From: Deltaproteobacteria bacterium
GTDB lineage: Bacteria > Desulfobacterota > RBG-13-43-22
Length of the DNA: 35,735 bases
Assembly (NCBI GenBank): GCA_016219225.1
Contig: JACRBX010000116.1
Location: forward strand, 1 to 35,735
Reading direction: 5' to 3'
The position numbers were made by a program, and so were the translations under genes. Each line of letters begins with the position of its first letter. Position 1 is the first letter of the stretch. The notes under the pieces were generated by a model. The model worked only from the letters and a program-made list of their open reading frames with translations. It made no database searches and was not told the origin of the DNA. Below, piece after piece: positions 22,360 to 29,312 of this stretch.

Positions 22360-22542
22360 TTTTCTGGGGGCTATGGGCAATAGGAAGGCACAGGGTTTAA
22401 GGTTTTTTTCACTTGCAATTTGGAACTTGCCTCTTGCAACTCTCTTCTTTAACCCAGCCCTGACCTCTGACCCCCGTCCCCTGATCCCGTTTTTCATACT
22501 TGCATCTTGTAACTTTATTTTCGTCCCGAACAGGAGGGTAAA

Positions 22543-23526
22543 GTGAGACTACCGAAGTTTACTTATTTAGAGCCAAAGAGTATTGAGGAGGCTTCCACTC
22601 TCCTCATGGGGGAAGCAACGGTCAAGATACTGGCCGGGGGGACCGATCTGTTGGTCAACATGAAGCATCGGATTGAAAGGCCTTCTGCCCTGGTAAATCT
22701 TAAAAAAATCAAAGGACTGGATTATATCCGGCCCGATGAAGGAGCCATCCGGATTGGGTCCTTGACCTCCCTTAAAAAGATCTCCCAGGATCCTTTCATC
22801 AAGGAAAGAATGCCGGTTCTGGCCCAGGCGGCTTCTTCGGTGGGGTCTTATCATCATCAGAGTATGGGAACCCTTGGCGGTAATATTTGCCAGCAAAATC
22901 GCTGTAAATTTTTTAATCAGTCGAAATGGTGGCGGAGCACCAACCCCCCTTGCCTCAAAGTGGGAGGGGAAGTCTGTCACGTGGTGCAGAAACAGGAGGC
23001 CTGCTATTCCAGTTACTGCGGAGATCTGGCCCCGGCCCTGCTGGTCCTGGAGGCCAAGGTCCTGTTAAAGAAGAATAGGGATTCCCGGGAGGTTTCATTA
23101 ACGGAATTTTTCTCCGGAAACGGCTTGGCTCCCCTGGCCTTGAAAGGGGGGGAAATCTTAACGGAGGTTATTATCCCACTTCCTTCGGCAGGCAGTTACT
23201 CGACCTATGTGAAATTTGCCAACCGGGAAAGCATCGATTTTCCGATTGTCGGTCTGGCCTTTCAAACGTCTCTGGAGAAAAAGGAATACCGTCTGGCCTT
23301 TACGGCCGTGGATCGTCGCCCGGTGAGGGGCCAAAAGGTTGAAGCCTTTCTCAAGGGCCTGGACCTTTCCCCGGAAGTCGTGGACGAGGCGGCTCAACTG
23401 GCCTCCAAGGAGGCCGCGCCGGTCAAGAATTCCCTTTATGCACCGTCCTTTAAAAGAAACCTCATGGGCCGCCTGCTTCGAAGCGTATTAAGCCCTCAGG
23501 CCCCAGGGGGGCGGCACGAAGCATAA
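22543..23526 (+). CDS. hcrB: 4-hydroxybenzoyl-CoA reductase beta-like subunit (FAD, extra [4Fe-4S])
   Basis: This 327-residue protein of the xanthine oxidase FAD-subunit family starts at GTG after CAGGAGGGT. The FAD loop AGGTDLLVNMKHR is at residues 31-43 and a second FAD site is TLGGNICQQNR. Between residues 116 and 160 is an insertion with Cys121, Cys137, Cys145 and Cys154. In Thauera 4-hydroxybenzoyl-CoA reductase the beta subunit has such an insertion, binding an extra [4Fe-4S] cluster used to drive the reductive dehydroxylation; ordinary xanthine dehydrogenases lack it. This is the best evidence for the assignment. The last 12 codons and stop come from dyad element copy 4 (23488-23530), so the native C-terminus has been replaced or extended. 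Confidence 0.85.
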   Translation: MRLPKFTYLEPKSIEEASTLLMGEATVKILAGGTDLLVNMKHRIERPSALVNLKKIKGLDYIRPDEGAIRIGSLTSLKKISQDPFIKERMPVLAQAASSVGSYHHQSMGTLGGNICQQNRCKFFNQSKWWRSTNPPCLKVGGEVCHVVQKQEACYSSYCGDLAPALLVLEAKVLLKKNRDSREVSLTEFFSGNGLAPLALKGGEILTEVIIPLPSAGSYSTYVKFANRESIDFPIVGLAFQTSLEKKEYRLAFTAVDRRPVRGQKVEAFLKGLDLSPEVVDEAAQLASKEAAPVKNSLYAPSFKRNLMGRLLRSVLSPQAPGGRHEA

Positions 23527-23530
23527 AAAT
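23488..23530 (-). repeat. Dyad element copy 4, overlapping the hcrB end
   Basis: It starts TTAAGCCCTCAGGCCCCAGG and ends GCACGAAGCATAAAAAT. Read in the hcrB frame it encodes Leu-Ser-Pro-Gln-Ala-Pro-Gly-Gly-Arg-His-Glu-Ala and the TAA stop. Confidence 0.8.
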
Positions 23531-23543
23531 AGAAAAAAAAGAG

Positions 23544-23650
23544 AGGCTATAGGCTATAGGCCATAGCCATTATGAAATTTTTCATACTTGATGGATTTTT
23601 TACAAGTCCTTCATACTTGCAACCTGCATCTTGCATCTTGAAACGTTATT
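23544..23650. repeat. Heptamer arrays between hcrB and hcrC (GGCTATA and ATCTTGC units)
   Basis: GGCTATA-GGCTATA-GGCCATA is followed by a spacer with a TATGAAATTTTTCATA palindrome. TACTTGCAACCTGCATCTTG-type 7-base units come next, ending in AAACGTTATTTTC, the inverse of the GAAAATAACGTT module. The arrays separate two genes that are normally adjacent. Confidence 0.7.
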
Positions 23651-23678
23651 TTCTTAATAAACAGAAGGAGATAAACTG

Positions 23679-24155
23679 ATGAAAACCGCCATCGAACTCC
23701 ATATTAACGGCGACAGTTATGATGCCCTGGTTTCCCCGAATAATACCCTGTTGGAGGTCTTGCGGGAAAAACTGGGCCTGATGGGTACCAAGCGGGGCTG
23801 CGACCTGGGGGCCTGCGGGGCCTGTACGGTCCTGATCGACGGGGAGGCCGCCCTTTCCTGTCTCATGCTAGCCCTGGATGCGGTGGGGAAAAAAGTCACC
23901 ACCATCGAAGGATTGAGCGAAACCGGCGAACTCCACCCTTTACAAAAGGCCTTTGTAGATCAGGGAGCCCTGCAATGCGGCTTTTGCACTCCGGGCATGA
24001 TTATGACCGCCCAGGCCATATTGCAGGAAGATCCTGATCCCACGGAAGAGATCATCAAGAAGAAAATGGCCGGCAATCTCTGCCGCTGCACCGGATATAA
24101 AAAGGTCGTTGAGGCGGTGATGAACGTCCGGACGCCAGCCGGGAAGGAGGATTAA
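23679..24155 (+). CDS. hcrC: 4-hydroxybenzoyl-CoA reductase gamma-like subunit, 2x[2Fe-2S]
   Basis: This 158-residue small subunit of the xanthine oxidase family starts at an ATG preceded by AAGGAG. The N-terminal plant-type [2Fe-2S] cluster is held by Cys41, Cys46, Cys49 and Cys61. The C-terminal all-helical domain holds the second cluster through Cys100, Cys103, Cys135 and Cys137 (GFCTPGM and NLCRCTGY). It passes electrons between the FAD/[4Fe-4S] beta subunit and the molybdenum centre. Its length matches HcrC of Thauera. The stop codon is immediately followed by the ATG of the alpha subunit. Confidence 0.88.
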   Translation: MKTAIELHINGDSYDALVSPNNTLLEVLREKLGLMGTKRGCDLGACGACTVLIDGEAALSCLMLALDAVGKKVTTIEGLSETGELHPLQKAFVDQGALQCGFCTPGMIMTAQAILQEDPDPTEEIIKKKMAGNLCRCTGYKKVVEAVMNVRTPAGKED

Positions 24156-26435
24156 ATGGGAACAACCTTCAATGTAGTCGGTCAGCGTTTGCCGATGCAC
24201 GATGGGGCCGCCAAGGCCAAAGGCACGGCCCAGTTCACGGACGACATTATGCTGCCGGGAATGCTGCACGGAAAAATATTGCGCAGTCCTTTGCCCCACG
24301 CCCGGATAGTCCGTATCGACACCACCCAGGCCGAGAAACTCCCCGGAGTAAAGGGCGTGGTGACCGGCTGGGATATCCCGGACCGTCCCTACGGCATCGT
24401 ACCCAAGGCCCGGGACGAGCATGCCCTGGCCCGGGAAAAAGTACGTTATATCGGCGATGACGTAGCGGCCGTTTGCGCCGTGGACCCGGAGATCGCGGAA
24501 GAAGCTCTGGACCTGATCCGGGTGGATTATGAAGAACTCCCGGCCGTCTTCGATCCGTTGGAGGCCATCAAGGAAGGGGCTCCCCTCATCCACGACGGGG
24601 TCCCCCACAACACCTCTTTTTCCATTCACAAGGAATTCGGGAATGTGGAAAAGGCCTTTCAGGAAAGCGACTTCGTTTTTGAAGACCGCTTTTATTCCCA
24701 GGCGGTCAACCATGCCCCCCTGGAACCGCACGCCGCCGTGGCTCAATACGATCCGTTAAAAGGGGAGCTTACGGTCCATTCCTCCACCCAAATCCCCTTT
24801 TTCCTGCGCCGGAACCTGTCGGCGACCCTCATGATTCCCGAATCCAAGGTCCGGGTGATCAAGCCCAAGGTGGGAGGCGGTTTCGGCCAGAAGATCGATA
24901 TGTTCGCCAAGGACTTCTGCGCCGCCTGGTTCGCCCGCCAGACCGAAAAACCCGTCAAATTCGTCTACGACCGGGAGGAGGTCTTTATCTCCACCCGGCA
25001 GCGGCACCCCATGTATATTACGGTCAAGACCGGCGTAAAAAAGGATGGGACTATCCTGGCCCAGCAGTTTCTGGCCCATGCCGACGGCGGGGCCTTCAAC
25101 AGCACCGCCCCGACCATGATGGCCCTCTCCTGTTACTTTCTGATGATCCCTTACCGGGTCCCCAACCTGATTTATGAAGGGCACCACGTATACACCAACA
25201 AACCGGTGGGCGGAGCGATGCGGGGGCACGGCATTCCCCAGGCCCGTTTCGCCGTGGAACGTCAGTTGGACCTGATCGCCGCACGCATCGGGGTGGACCC
25301 GGTGGAACTGCGCCTCAAAAACAGCATTCATGCCGGTGAACCGCACCCGGCCAAATTCATTATCAACTCCTGCGGCTTTTACGATTCCCTGAAGCTGGCG
25401 GCCGAGGCCATCGGCTGGAAAGAAAAACGGGGGAAACTCCCCAAGGGGAGGGGGGTCGGCCTGGCCGGCGCCTCTTTTCCCAGCGGGGTCAGCAACATGA
25501 GCCATATCAGCTCCGGTTCCGTGGTCCAGATGGGCCAGGATGGGGCCGTCAATGTCCTTTCCGGGGCCGCGGACATCGGCCAGGGTGCGGAAACGGTCAT
25601 CTCCCAGATCGTGGCTGAGGTCCTCGGGGTCCCGATGGAGGATATCCGGATCACCGCGGCCGATACCGGAGTCACCCCCCTGGACCCCGGCACCTTCGGC
25701 AGCGGGGTCACGGTGCGGGCCGGGAATGCCGCCCGTCTGGCGGCCGAAGAGGTGCGGGGTAAGCTCTTCCGCTTCGTAGCAGAAAAGCTGGGGGCCGTTC
25801 CGGAGGACCTGACGGCCAGTAACCGAATGATCTTTGTCAAGGGATCAGCGGATCGCGGGATGGCCTTGAAGGATGCCATCAAGGGGTACCAGTATGCCGA
25901 CTTGCCCATGCCGATAGTGGGCCGCTCCGACTGGTTTCCCCCGGCCACCGAACCGACCACCCTGTTCAAGGAAGACGGGAACTTCTCCCCCAACTATTCT
26001 TTCATGACCCAGGCCGCCGAAGTGGAGGTGGATCTGGAAACCGGAAAAATAAAGCTCCTGAAGATGGTCACGGCCCACGACTGCGGCCGGGCCATCAACC
26101 CTATGCTGGTGGAGGGGCAATTAGAAGGTTCTGTGGTCGGCGGCATGGGACAGGCCCTCTATGAAAACATCATCGTGGAAAAGGGACAGGTCATGAATCC
26201 TTCGTTTCTGGATTACGGCTTCCCCACCTTTATGGAAATGCCCGAGATAGGGGCCATCGAGGTGGAAACCGATGACCCGATCGGGCCTTTCGGGGCCAAG
26301 GAGGCCGGTGAAGGGACCCAGTTGTCCCCGGCCCCGGCCATCGTCAACGCCATTTATGATGCCATCGGGGTCGATTTCATGGAACTGCCGGTAACGCCGG
26401 AAAAAATCCTGGAGGCCTTACGGCGGGGGAAATAA
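24156..26435 (+). CDS. hcrA: 4-hydroxybenzoyl-CoA reductase alpha-like subunit (molybdenum cofactor subunit)
   Basis: This 759-residue catalytic subunit of the xanthine oxidase family has about the length of HcrA. The start ATG abuts the hcrC stop and follows GGAGG. Features in order: GTAQFTDDI domain entry, YIGDDVAAVCA, the cofactor motif KVGGGFGQKIDMF, GGAMRGHGIPQARFAVERQL, GQGAETVISQIVAEVLG, and the C-terminal GPFGAKEAGEGTQLS, whose Glu716 corresponds to the active-site Glu of the family. With the beta subunit carrying an extra cluster, the predicted reaction is ferredoxin-dependent reduction of 4-hydroxybenzoyl-CoA to benzoyl-CoA plus water. A related aryl-CoA or purine substrate remains possible. 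Confidence 0.87.
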   Translation: MGTTFNVVGQRLPMHDGAAKAKGTAQFTDDIMLPGMLHGKILRSPLPHARIVRIDTTQAEKLPGVKGVVTGWDIPDRPYGIVPKARDEHALAREKVRYIGDDVAAVCAVDPEIAEEALDLIRVDYEELPAVFDPLEAIKEGAPLIHDGVPHNTSFSIHKEFGNVEKAFQESDFVFEDRFYSQAVNHAPLEPHAAVAQYDPLKGELTVHSSTQIPFFLRRNLSATLMIPESKVRVIKPKVGGGFGQKIDMFAKDFCAAWFARQTEKPVKFVYDREEVFISTRQRHPMYITVKTGVKKDGTILAQQFLAHADGGAFNSTAPTMMALSCYFLMIPYRVPNLIYEGHHVYTNKPVGGAMRGHGIPQARFAVERQLDLIAARIGVDPVELRLKNSIHAGEPHPAKFIINSCGFYDSLKLAAEAIGWKEKRGKLPKGRGVGLAGASFPSGVSNMSHISSGSVVQMGQDGAVNVLSGAADIGQGAETVISQIVAEVLGVPMEDIRITAADTGVTPLDPGTFGSGVTVRAGNAARLAAEEVRGKLFRFVAEKLGAVPEDLTASNRMIFVKGSADRGMALKDAIKGYQYADLPMPIVGRSDWFPPATEPTTLFKEDGNFSPNYSFMTQAAEVEVDLETGKIKLLKMVTAHDCGRAINPMLVEGQLEGSVVGGMGQALYENIIVEKGQVMNPSFLDYGFPTFMEMPEIGAIEVETDDPIGPFGAKEAGEGTQLSPAPAIVNAIYDAIGVDFMELPVTPEKILEALRRGK

Positions 26436-26481
26436 TAGGAAATAGAGTTCGGAGTTTAGAGTTCGGAGTTCGGAGTAAACC

Positions 26482-26538
26482 ATTTTCATTCTTCGTGGCG
26501 CCCGCGCGAGCATGAGGGTTTAACACGAAAATAACGTT
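26482..26538 (+). repeat. Dyad element copy 5 with AATAACGTT module
   Basis: It starts ATTTTCATTCTTCGTGGCGC and ends with a CATGAGGGTTTAACACGAAA run into AATAACGTT. It shows the longest contiguous form of the repeat. Confidence 0.8.
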
Positions 26539-26598
26539 GCGGGTTACGGGTTCCGGGTTCAAAACCGACCTTACTTCGACATTCGATATTCGATATTC

Positions 26599-26644
26599 GT
26601 ATTTTCATGCTCGTGGTGCCGCCCTGGGCATGAAGGCTTAATAA
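26599..26644 (+). repeat. Dyad element copy 6
   Basis: It starts GTATTTTCATGCTCGTGGTG, has a centre CCGCCCTGG and ends GCATGAAGGCTTAATA. TTCATGC and GCATGAA form a perfect 7-bp dyad. Confidence 0.8.
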
Positions 26645-26669
26645 ATAACCACCAACGGGAGGAAGAACG

Positions 26670-28343
26670 ATGGCGCTTGAAGGGACGAATCCTTTTCCTC
26701 AGGAATTGATAGAACGGTACACAACCCGGCGCTGGTGGTCGGGAATTCCTCTGGGTCAAATGCTGGACCGGACCTGCGACCTGTACCCGCAAAAAGAAGC
26801 CCTGGTGGCGGGAGACACGAGATTAACCTACCGACAGCTTCGGGAGGGGACGGACCGGGCCGCCGTCGTCTTTCTTGAATTGGGGGTCCGGCAACAGGAC
26901 CGGGTTCTGTTGCAGATGCCCAATTGGGTGGAATTTGTCTATGCCTATTACGGACTGCTTAAAATCGGCGCCATCCCCGTCTTTTGCATTCCCCGTTTTT
27001 CCCTCCGGGAAATGGACCATTTCCGGGGCATCACCGAGGCGAAGATCTGGATGGCCCCTCTTCGATTTGAAAAAATCGATTACCGCCCCCTCATCGAGGC
27101 CTTTCAAGCCAGACCGGGTTTTTTAAAACATATCCTGTTGGCCAATCCGGACCAGCAACCCATACTTTCGGGGACCCTCTCTTTTAATGAACTGCTAAAG
27201 AAAGTGGATTTGGGCCGCCTTCCGGCAACCGATCTTCCGGCCTGGGCCCCCGACCCTAATGAGATCTGCCACTTGATGCCCACCGGAGGGACTACCGATC
27301 TCCCCAAGCTGGTACCGAGGACCCATAATGATTTTTATTGTAATATCGAATATCGGGCCAAGGCCTGGCAGCGATGCCCACAGGATATCACCCTGATCGC
27401 CACCCCCTTGACCCATAACATGGCTATCGAGGTTTCGCTGAACCCCACTTTTTTTACCGGGGGCAAGGTAGTCCTCATTGATTCCACCGAGCCCCGGGCC
27501 ATCCTGGAGGCCATCGAACGGGAACAGGTAACTACTACAATCCTGGTTGTGGCTCAACTCCATCGGGTTTTGAAGGTCCCGGACCTGAAACAGTACGATC
27601 TTTCTTCCCTGAAGGTTATTGCCGGAGCCGGTTCCTATGTGCCGGCCGATTTGATAAAAAAAGTCTATGATCGCCTGGGCTGTAAGTTTTATAATGTCTA
27701 CGGCAGCTCCGAGGGACCCTGCTCCCAGACCAGATTCGAAGACCCCCCGGAGATCGTGCTCCATTCCGTTGGACAGCCCATCTGCCCTTACGACGAATTC
27801 AAGGTTATCGATTTTGCCGGGCAACCCCTGCCCCCGGGCCGGGAAGGCGAACTGGTGGTCCAGGGGCCTTGTATCTTCAGGGGCTATTATAAGTCGGAAG
27901 CCGAAAACAAAGAGGTCTTTACTGCCGACGGTTTTTATCGGACCGGAGACCTCGCCACCTTCGACCCGGAGGGACGGTTGCTTATCACCGGCCGGAAAAA
28001 AGATATCATCATTCGCGGCGGTGAAAACATCAGCGCCAAGGAGGTGGAGGAGTTGATCGGGGGGCATCCCGGGGTGGACCAGGTGGCCGCGGTCGGGATG
28101 CCGGACCAGGTCCTCGGTGAGCGGGTCTGCGCCTTCATTAAACCCAAACCGGGCCAGGTCGTTACCTTCGAAGGCATCATCACCTACCTGAAAGCCCAAA
28201 GCACCTCCGTGCTCTATCTGCCCGAGCGGGTGGAAATCGTATCGGAGATCCCACTGACCCCGGTAGGGAAAACCGACAAGAAACGGCTCCGGGAAGCAAT
28301 CCGGAAAAAAATCGAAGGGGAAGCCCCTCTCGGGAACGGGTAG
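26670..28343 (+). CDS. Aryl acid:CoA/AMP ligase (2,3-dihydroxybenzoate-AMP ligase-like; candidate hydroxybenzoate activator)
   Basis: This 557-residue ANL-superfamily enzyme starts at an ATG preceded by GGGAGGA. The N-terminus (ERYTTRRWW, then GIPLGQMLDR) resembles EntE/DhbE-type aryl-acid ligases. The ATP loop TGGTTDLPK is at residues 205-213, the adenylate motif YGSSEGPCSQTRF and hinge region TGRKKDIIIRGGENI follow, and the catalytic Lys is near the C-terminus (TPVGKTDKKRLRE). No siderophore genes are near. The gene follows hcrA by 234 bases on the same strand. The simplest reading is activation of 4-hydroxybenzoate or a related acid to the CoA thioester that HcrBCA reduces, but the acid is inferred from context. 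Confidence 0.82.
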   Translation: MALEGTNPFPQELIERYTTRRWWSGIPLGQMLDRTCDLYPQKEALVAGDTRLTYRQLREGTDRAAVVFLELGVRQQDRVLLQMPNWVEFVYAYYGLLKIGAIPVFCIPRFSLREMDHFRGITEAKIWMAPLRFEKIDYRPLIEAFQARPGFLKHILLANPDQQPILSGTLSFNELLKKVDLGRLPATDLPAWAPDPNEICHLMPTGGTTDLPKLVPRTHNDFYCNIEYRAKAWQRCPQDITLIATPLTHNMAIEVSLNPTFFTGGKVVLIDSTEPRAILEAIEREQVTTTILVVAQLHRVLKVPDLKQYDLSSLKVIAGAGSYVPADLIKKVYDRLGCKFYNVYGSSEGPCSQTRFEDPPEIVLHSVGQPICPYDEFKVIDFAGQPLPPGREGELVVQGPCIFRGYYKSEAENKEVFTADGFYRTGDLATFDPEGRLLITGRKKDIIIRGGENISAKEVEELIGGHPGVDQVAAVGMPDQVLGERVCAFIKPKPGQVVTFEGIITYLKAQSTSVLYLPERVEIVSEIPLTPVGKTDKKRLREAIRKKIEGEAPLGNG

Positions 28344-28356
28344 CCCTCGAAGGTAG

Positions 28357-28405
28357 CGAAAGCTTTTCCCTTTGCGTTCTTTGCGCCTTGGCGTGAAAAC
28401 AGTTT
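28357..28405. repeat. Partial copy of the structured element at 29073-29280
   Basis: GCGAAAGCTTTTCCC followed by a TTTGCGTTCTTTGCGCCTTG stretch and GCGTGAAAAC matches the reverse complement of the left half of the 29073-29280 element, minus its internal 13-bp hairpin. It begins 14 bases after the ligase stop. Confidence 0.6.
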
Positions 28406-28446
28406 TTCTATTGGTTAGATTTAGTCGTACGGAAGGATTGAACTCC

Positions 28447-28941
28447 TTAAACGCCTAAAACGTCCCTGAATCTTTCCACATACCCTCTGTACTCGGCAAG
28501 TTCCTCGGCAGTCATCTCATCCGGGAACTGCATTTCCACCTGTGTTATGGCTTTGACAATTTTATCGGCATGGGGCGCCACATTTAATATTTTGGATTTA
28601 CTGCCATGCTCCAGTTTTATCTTTCCCAACATGAAATCGGTTACGAATTTGTTTTGTTTCCGGAGAATCTTTTTCCACTCCTGCGGGGGAGCCGAAAGGA
28701 TAAAATCGGAATCTTGAAGGGCCGCCGCTTTGGTAAAAAAAGCCAGTTTGGTTAACCGGCCAGATTCAAAAAAGGACCCGAAGAGGATATCCCGTTCCAG
28801 CCCCCAATCCGGATCCGCTTCCACCCGGTAACACAACTTATTGGTAAAGGTCTTAAGCGATTCTTGAAAATTCGGATCGGAATTAAAGGCCTTTTCCGAT
28901 GCTTCCAACCACTCCGGTGTCAGGTAACGCACTTTAGACAT
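28447..28941 (-). CDS. SCP2 (sterol carrier protein)-like small protein
   Basis: This 164-residue protein has no signal peptide or membrane segment. The start has a GGGGGG-rich site. The pattern WLEASEKAFNSDPNFQESLK, then LCYRVEADPD, DILFGSFFESG, DFILSAPPQEWKKILRKQNK, FMLGKIKLEHGSKSKIL and HADKIVKAI fits an SCP2-like lipid- or acyl-binding domain, which forms a hydrophobic cavity. Similar proteins sit beside CoA ligases in aromatic and acyl-CoA loci. Here it is flanked by acyl-CoA synthetase genes on both sides and bracketed by two copies of a repeat element. A role in holding a hydrophobic acyl-CoA is an inference. Confidence 0.65.
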   Translation of the reverse strand: MSKVRYLTPEWLEASEKAFNSDPNFQESLKTFTNKLCYRVEADPDWGLERDILFGSFFESGRLTKLAFFTKAAALQDSDFILSAPPQEWKKILRKQNKFVTDFMLGKIKLEHGSKSKILNVAPHADKIVKAITQVEMQFPDEMTAEELAEYRGYVERFRDVLGV

Positions 28942-29005
28942 ATTCTGCCCCCCTTTTTTTAGATTCTTAAAAGATACCTTTGAGAATTTATACCGATGCG
29001 ATCCT

Positions 29006-29060
29006 TGAACAATTCTGGCTCCTGGCTTCTGGATTCCAAAATTTCGTATCAGTTTAGATT
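29006..29060 (-). repeat. CTGGCTC heptamers joined to CTAAACTGATAC module
   Basis: CTGGCTC-CTGGCTT-CTGGATT is followed by ATTTCGTATCAGTTTAG, the reverse complement of the CTAAACTGATACGAAAAT module at 391-411 and 33222-33240. Confidence 0.7.
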
Positions 29061-29072
29061 TTTAAAAAACAA

Positions 29073-29280
29073 TTTTCACCGCAGAGCCGCAAAGGGCGCA
29101 AAGAGGGAATAAATTTTCCTTTCTGTTGAGAGGACAGAAAGGAAAAAGCTTTCGCAACCCTCCGGGGTGTAGGCCCCTCCGGGACGGAGTCCAGAGTTGT
29201 TTTGTTCAATCCCGCCTCTCATGGGATTGAACAAAGATGATTCTCTCTGCGTTCTTCGCGCCTTTGCGGTGAAGAAAAAC
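29073..29280. mobile_element. MITE-like structured repeat with terminal inverted repeats and two 13-bp hairpins
   Basis: The outer ends are imperfect inverted repeats: TTTTCACCGCAGAGCCGCAA on the left, and on the right the reverse complement of TTCTTCACCGCAAAGGCGCG. Inside are two perfect hairpins: TTTTCCTTTCTGT (29114-29126) with its complement at 29134-29146 (7-base loop), and TTTGTTCAATCCC (29201-29213) with its complement at 29223-29235 (9-base loop). A GC-rich dyad (GGGG/CCCC) lies between them. TTTTTAAA occurs just outside both ends. It has no coding capacity, so movement would need a transposase in trans. Confidence 0.65.
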
Positions 29281-29312
29281 TCTTTTTTAAACAACTTAAG
29301 TGTTACAGAATT

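Larger units (their letters stand above)
22168..22542. other. Repeat-filled intergenic region before hcrB
   Basis: No gene is supported. It contains CGAATAT heptamers (22230-22268), a TTTTCGTATTAAGCCC module, dyad element copy 3, and the CTATGGG, CTTGCAA and GACCCCC-type units in the same order as composite A at 16294-16497. The hcrB ribosome-binding site (CAGGAGGGT) is at about 22531-22539. Confidence 0.7.
26443..26644. repeat. Repeat cluster with heptamers and dyad element copies 5 and 6
   Basis: GGAGTTC-type heptamers (26443-26477), dyad copy 5 (26482-26520), a TTTAACACGAAAATAACGTT module (26519-26538), GGGTTAC/GGGTTCC heptamers, CGATATT heptamers (26577-26600) and dyad copy 6 (26599-26644) lie end to end. 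This whole leader precedes the ligase ribosome-binding site. It shows the same modular mosaic as the other intergenic regions. Confidence 0.8.
28942..29312. other. Intergenic region occupied by repeats
   Basis: This 371-base gap has no gene. It holds the CTGGCTC heptamers with the CTAAACTGATAC module and the MITE-like structured element, leaving little unique sequence. Confidence 0.7.

Noticed and set aside
24756-25505. 249-residue reading frame opposite hcrA
   Set aside because: It is a shadow of a GC-rich gene, with low-complexity Gly/Pro/Arg composition and no recognisable motif.
22543-26435. Xanthine dehydrogenase or aerobic CO dehydrogenase as the identity of the three-subunit enzyme
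   Set aside because: The beta subunit's four-Cys insertion is diagnostic of 4-hydroxybenzoyl-CoA reductase and is absent from those enzymes.
27195-28199. 334-residue reading frame opposite the aryl ligase
   Set aside because: It is fully antisense to a confident ligase gene, with no ribosome-binding site or domain.
26670-28343. Siderophore biosynthesis (EntE/DhbE)
   Set aside because: No isochorismate or peptide-synthetase genes are present, and the neighbours are aromatic-CoA genes.
29073-29280. Structured non-coding RNA or riboswitch
   Set aside because: The terminal inverted repeats and the partial inverted relative at 28357 fit a dispersed DNA element better, although transcription cannot be excluded.
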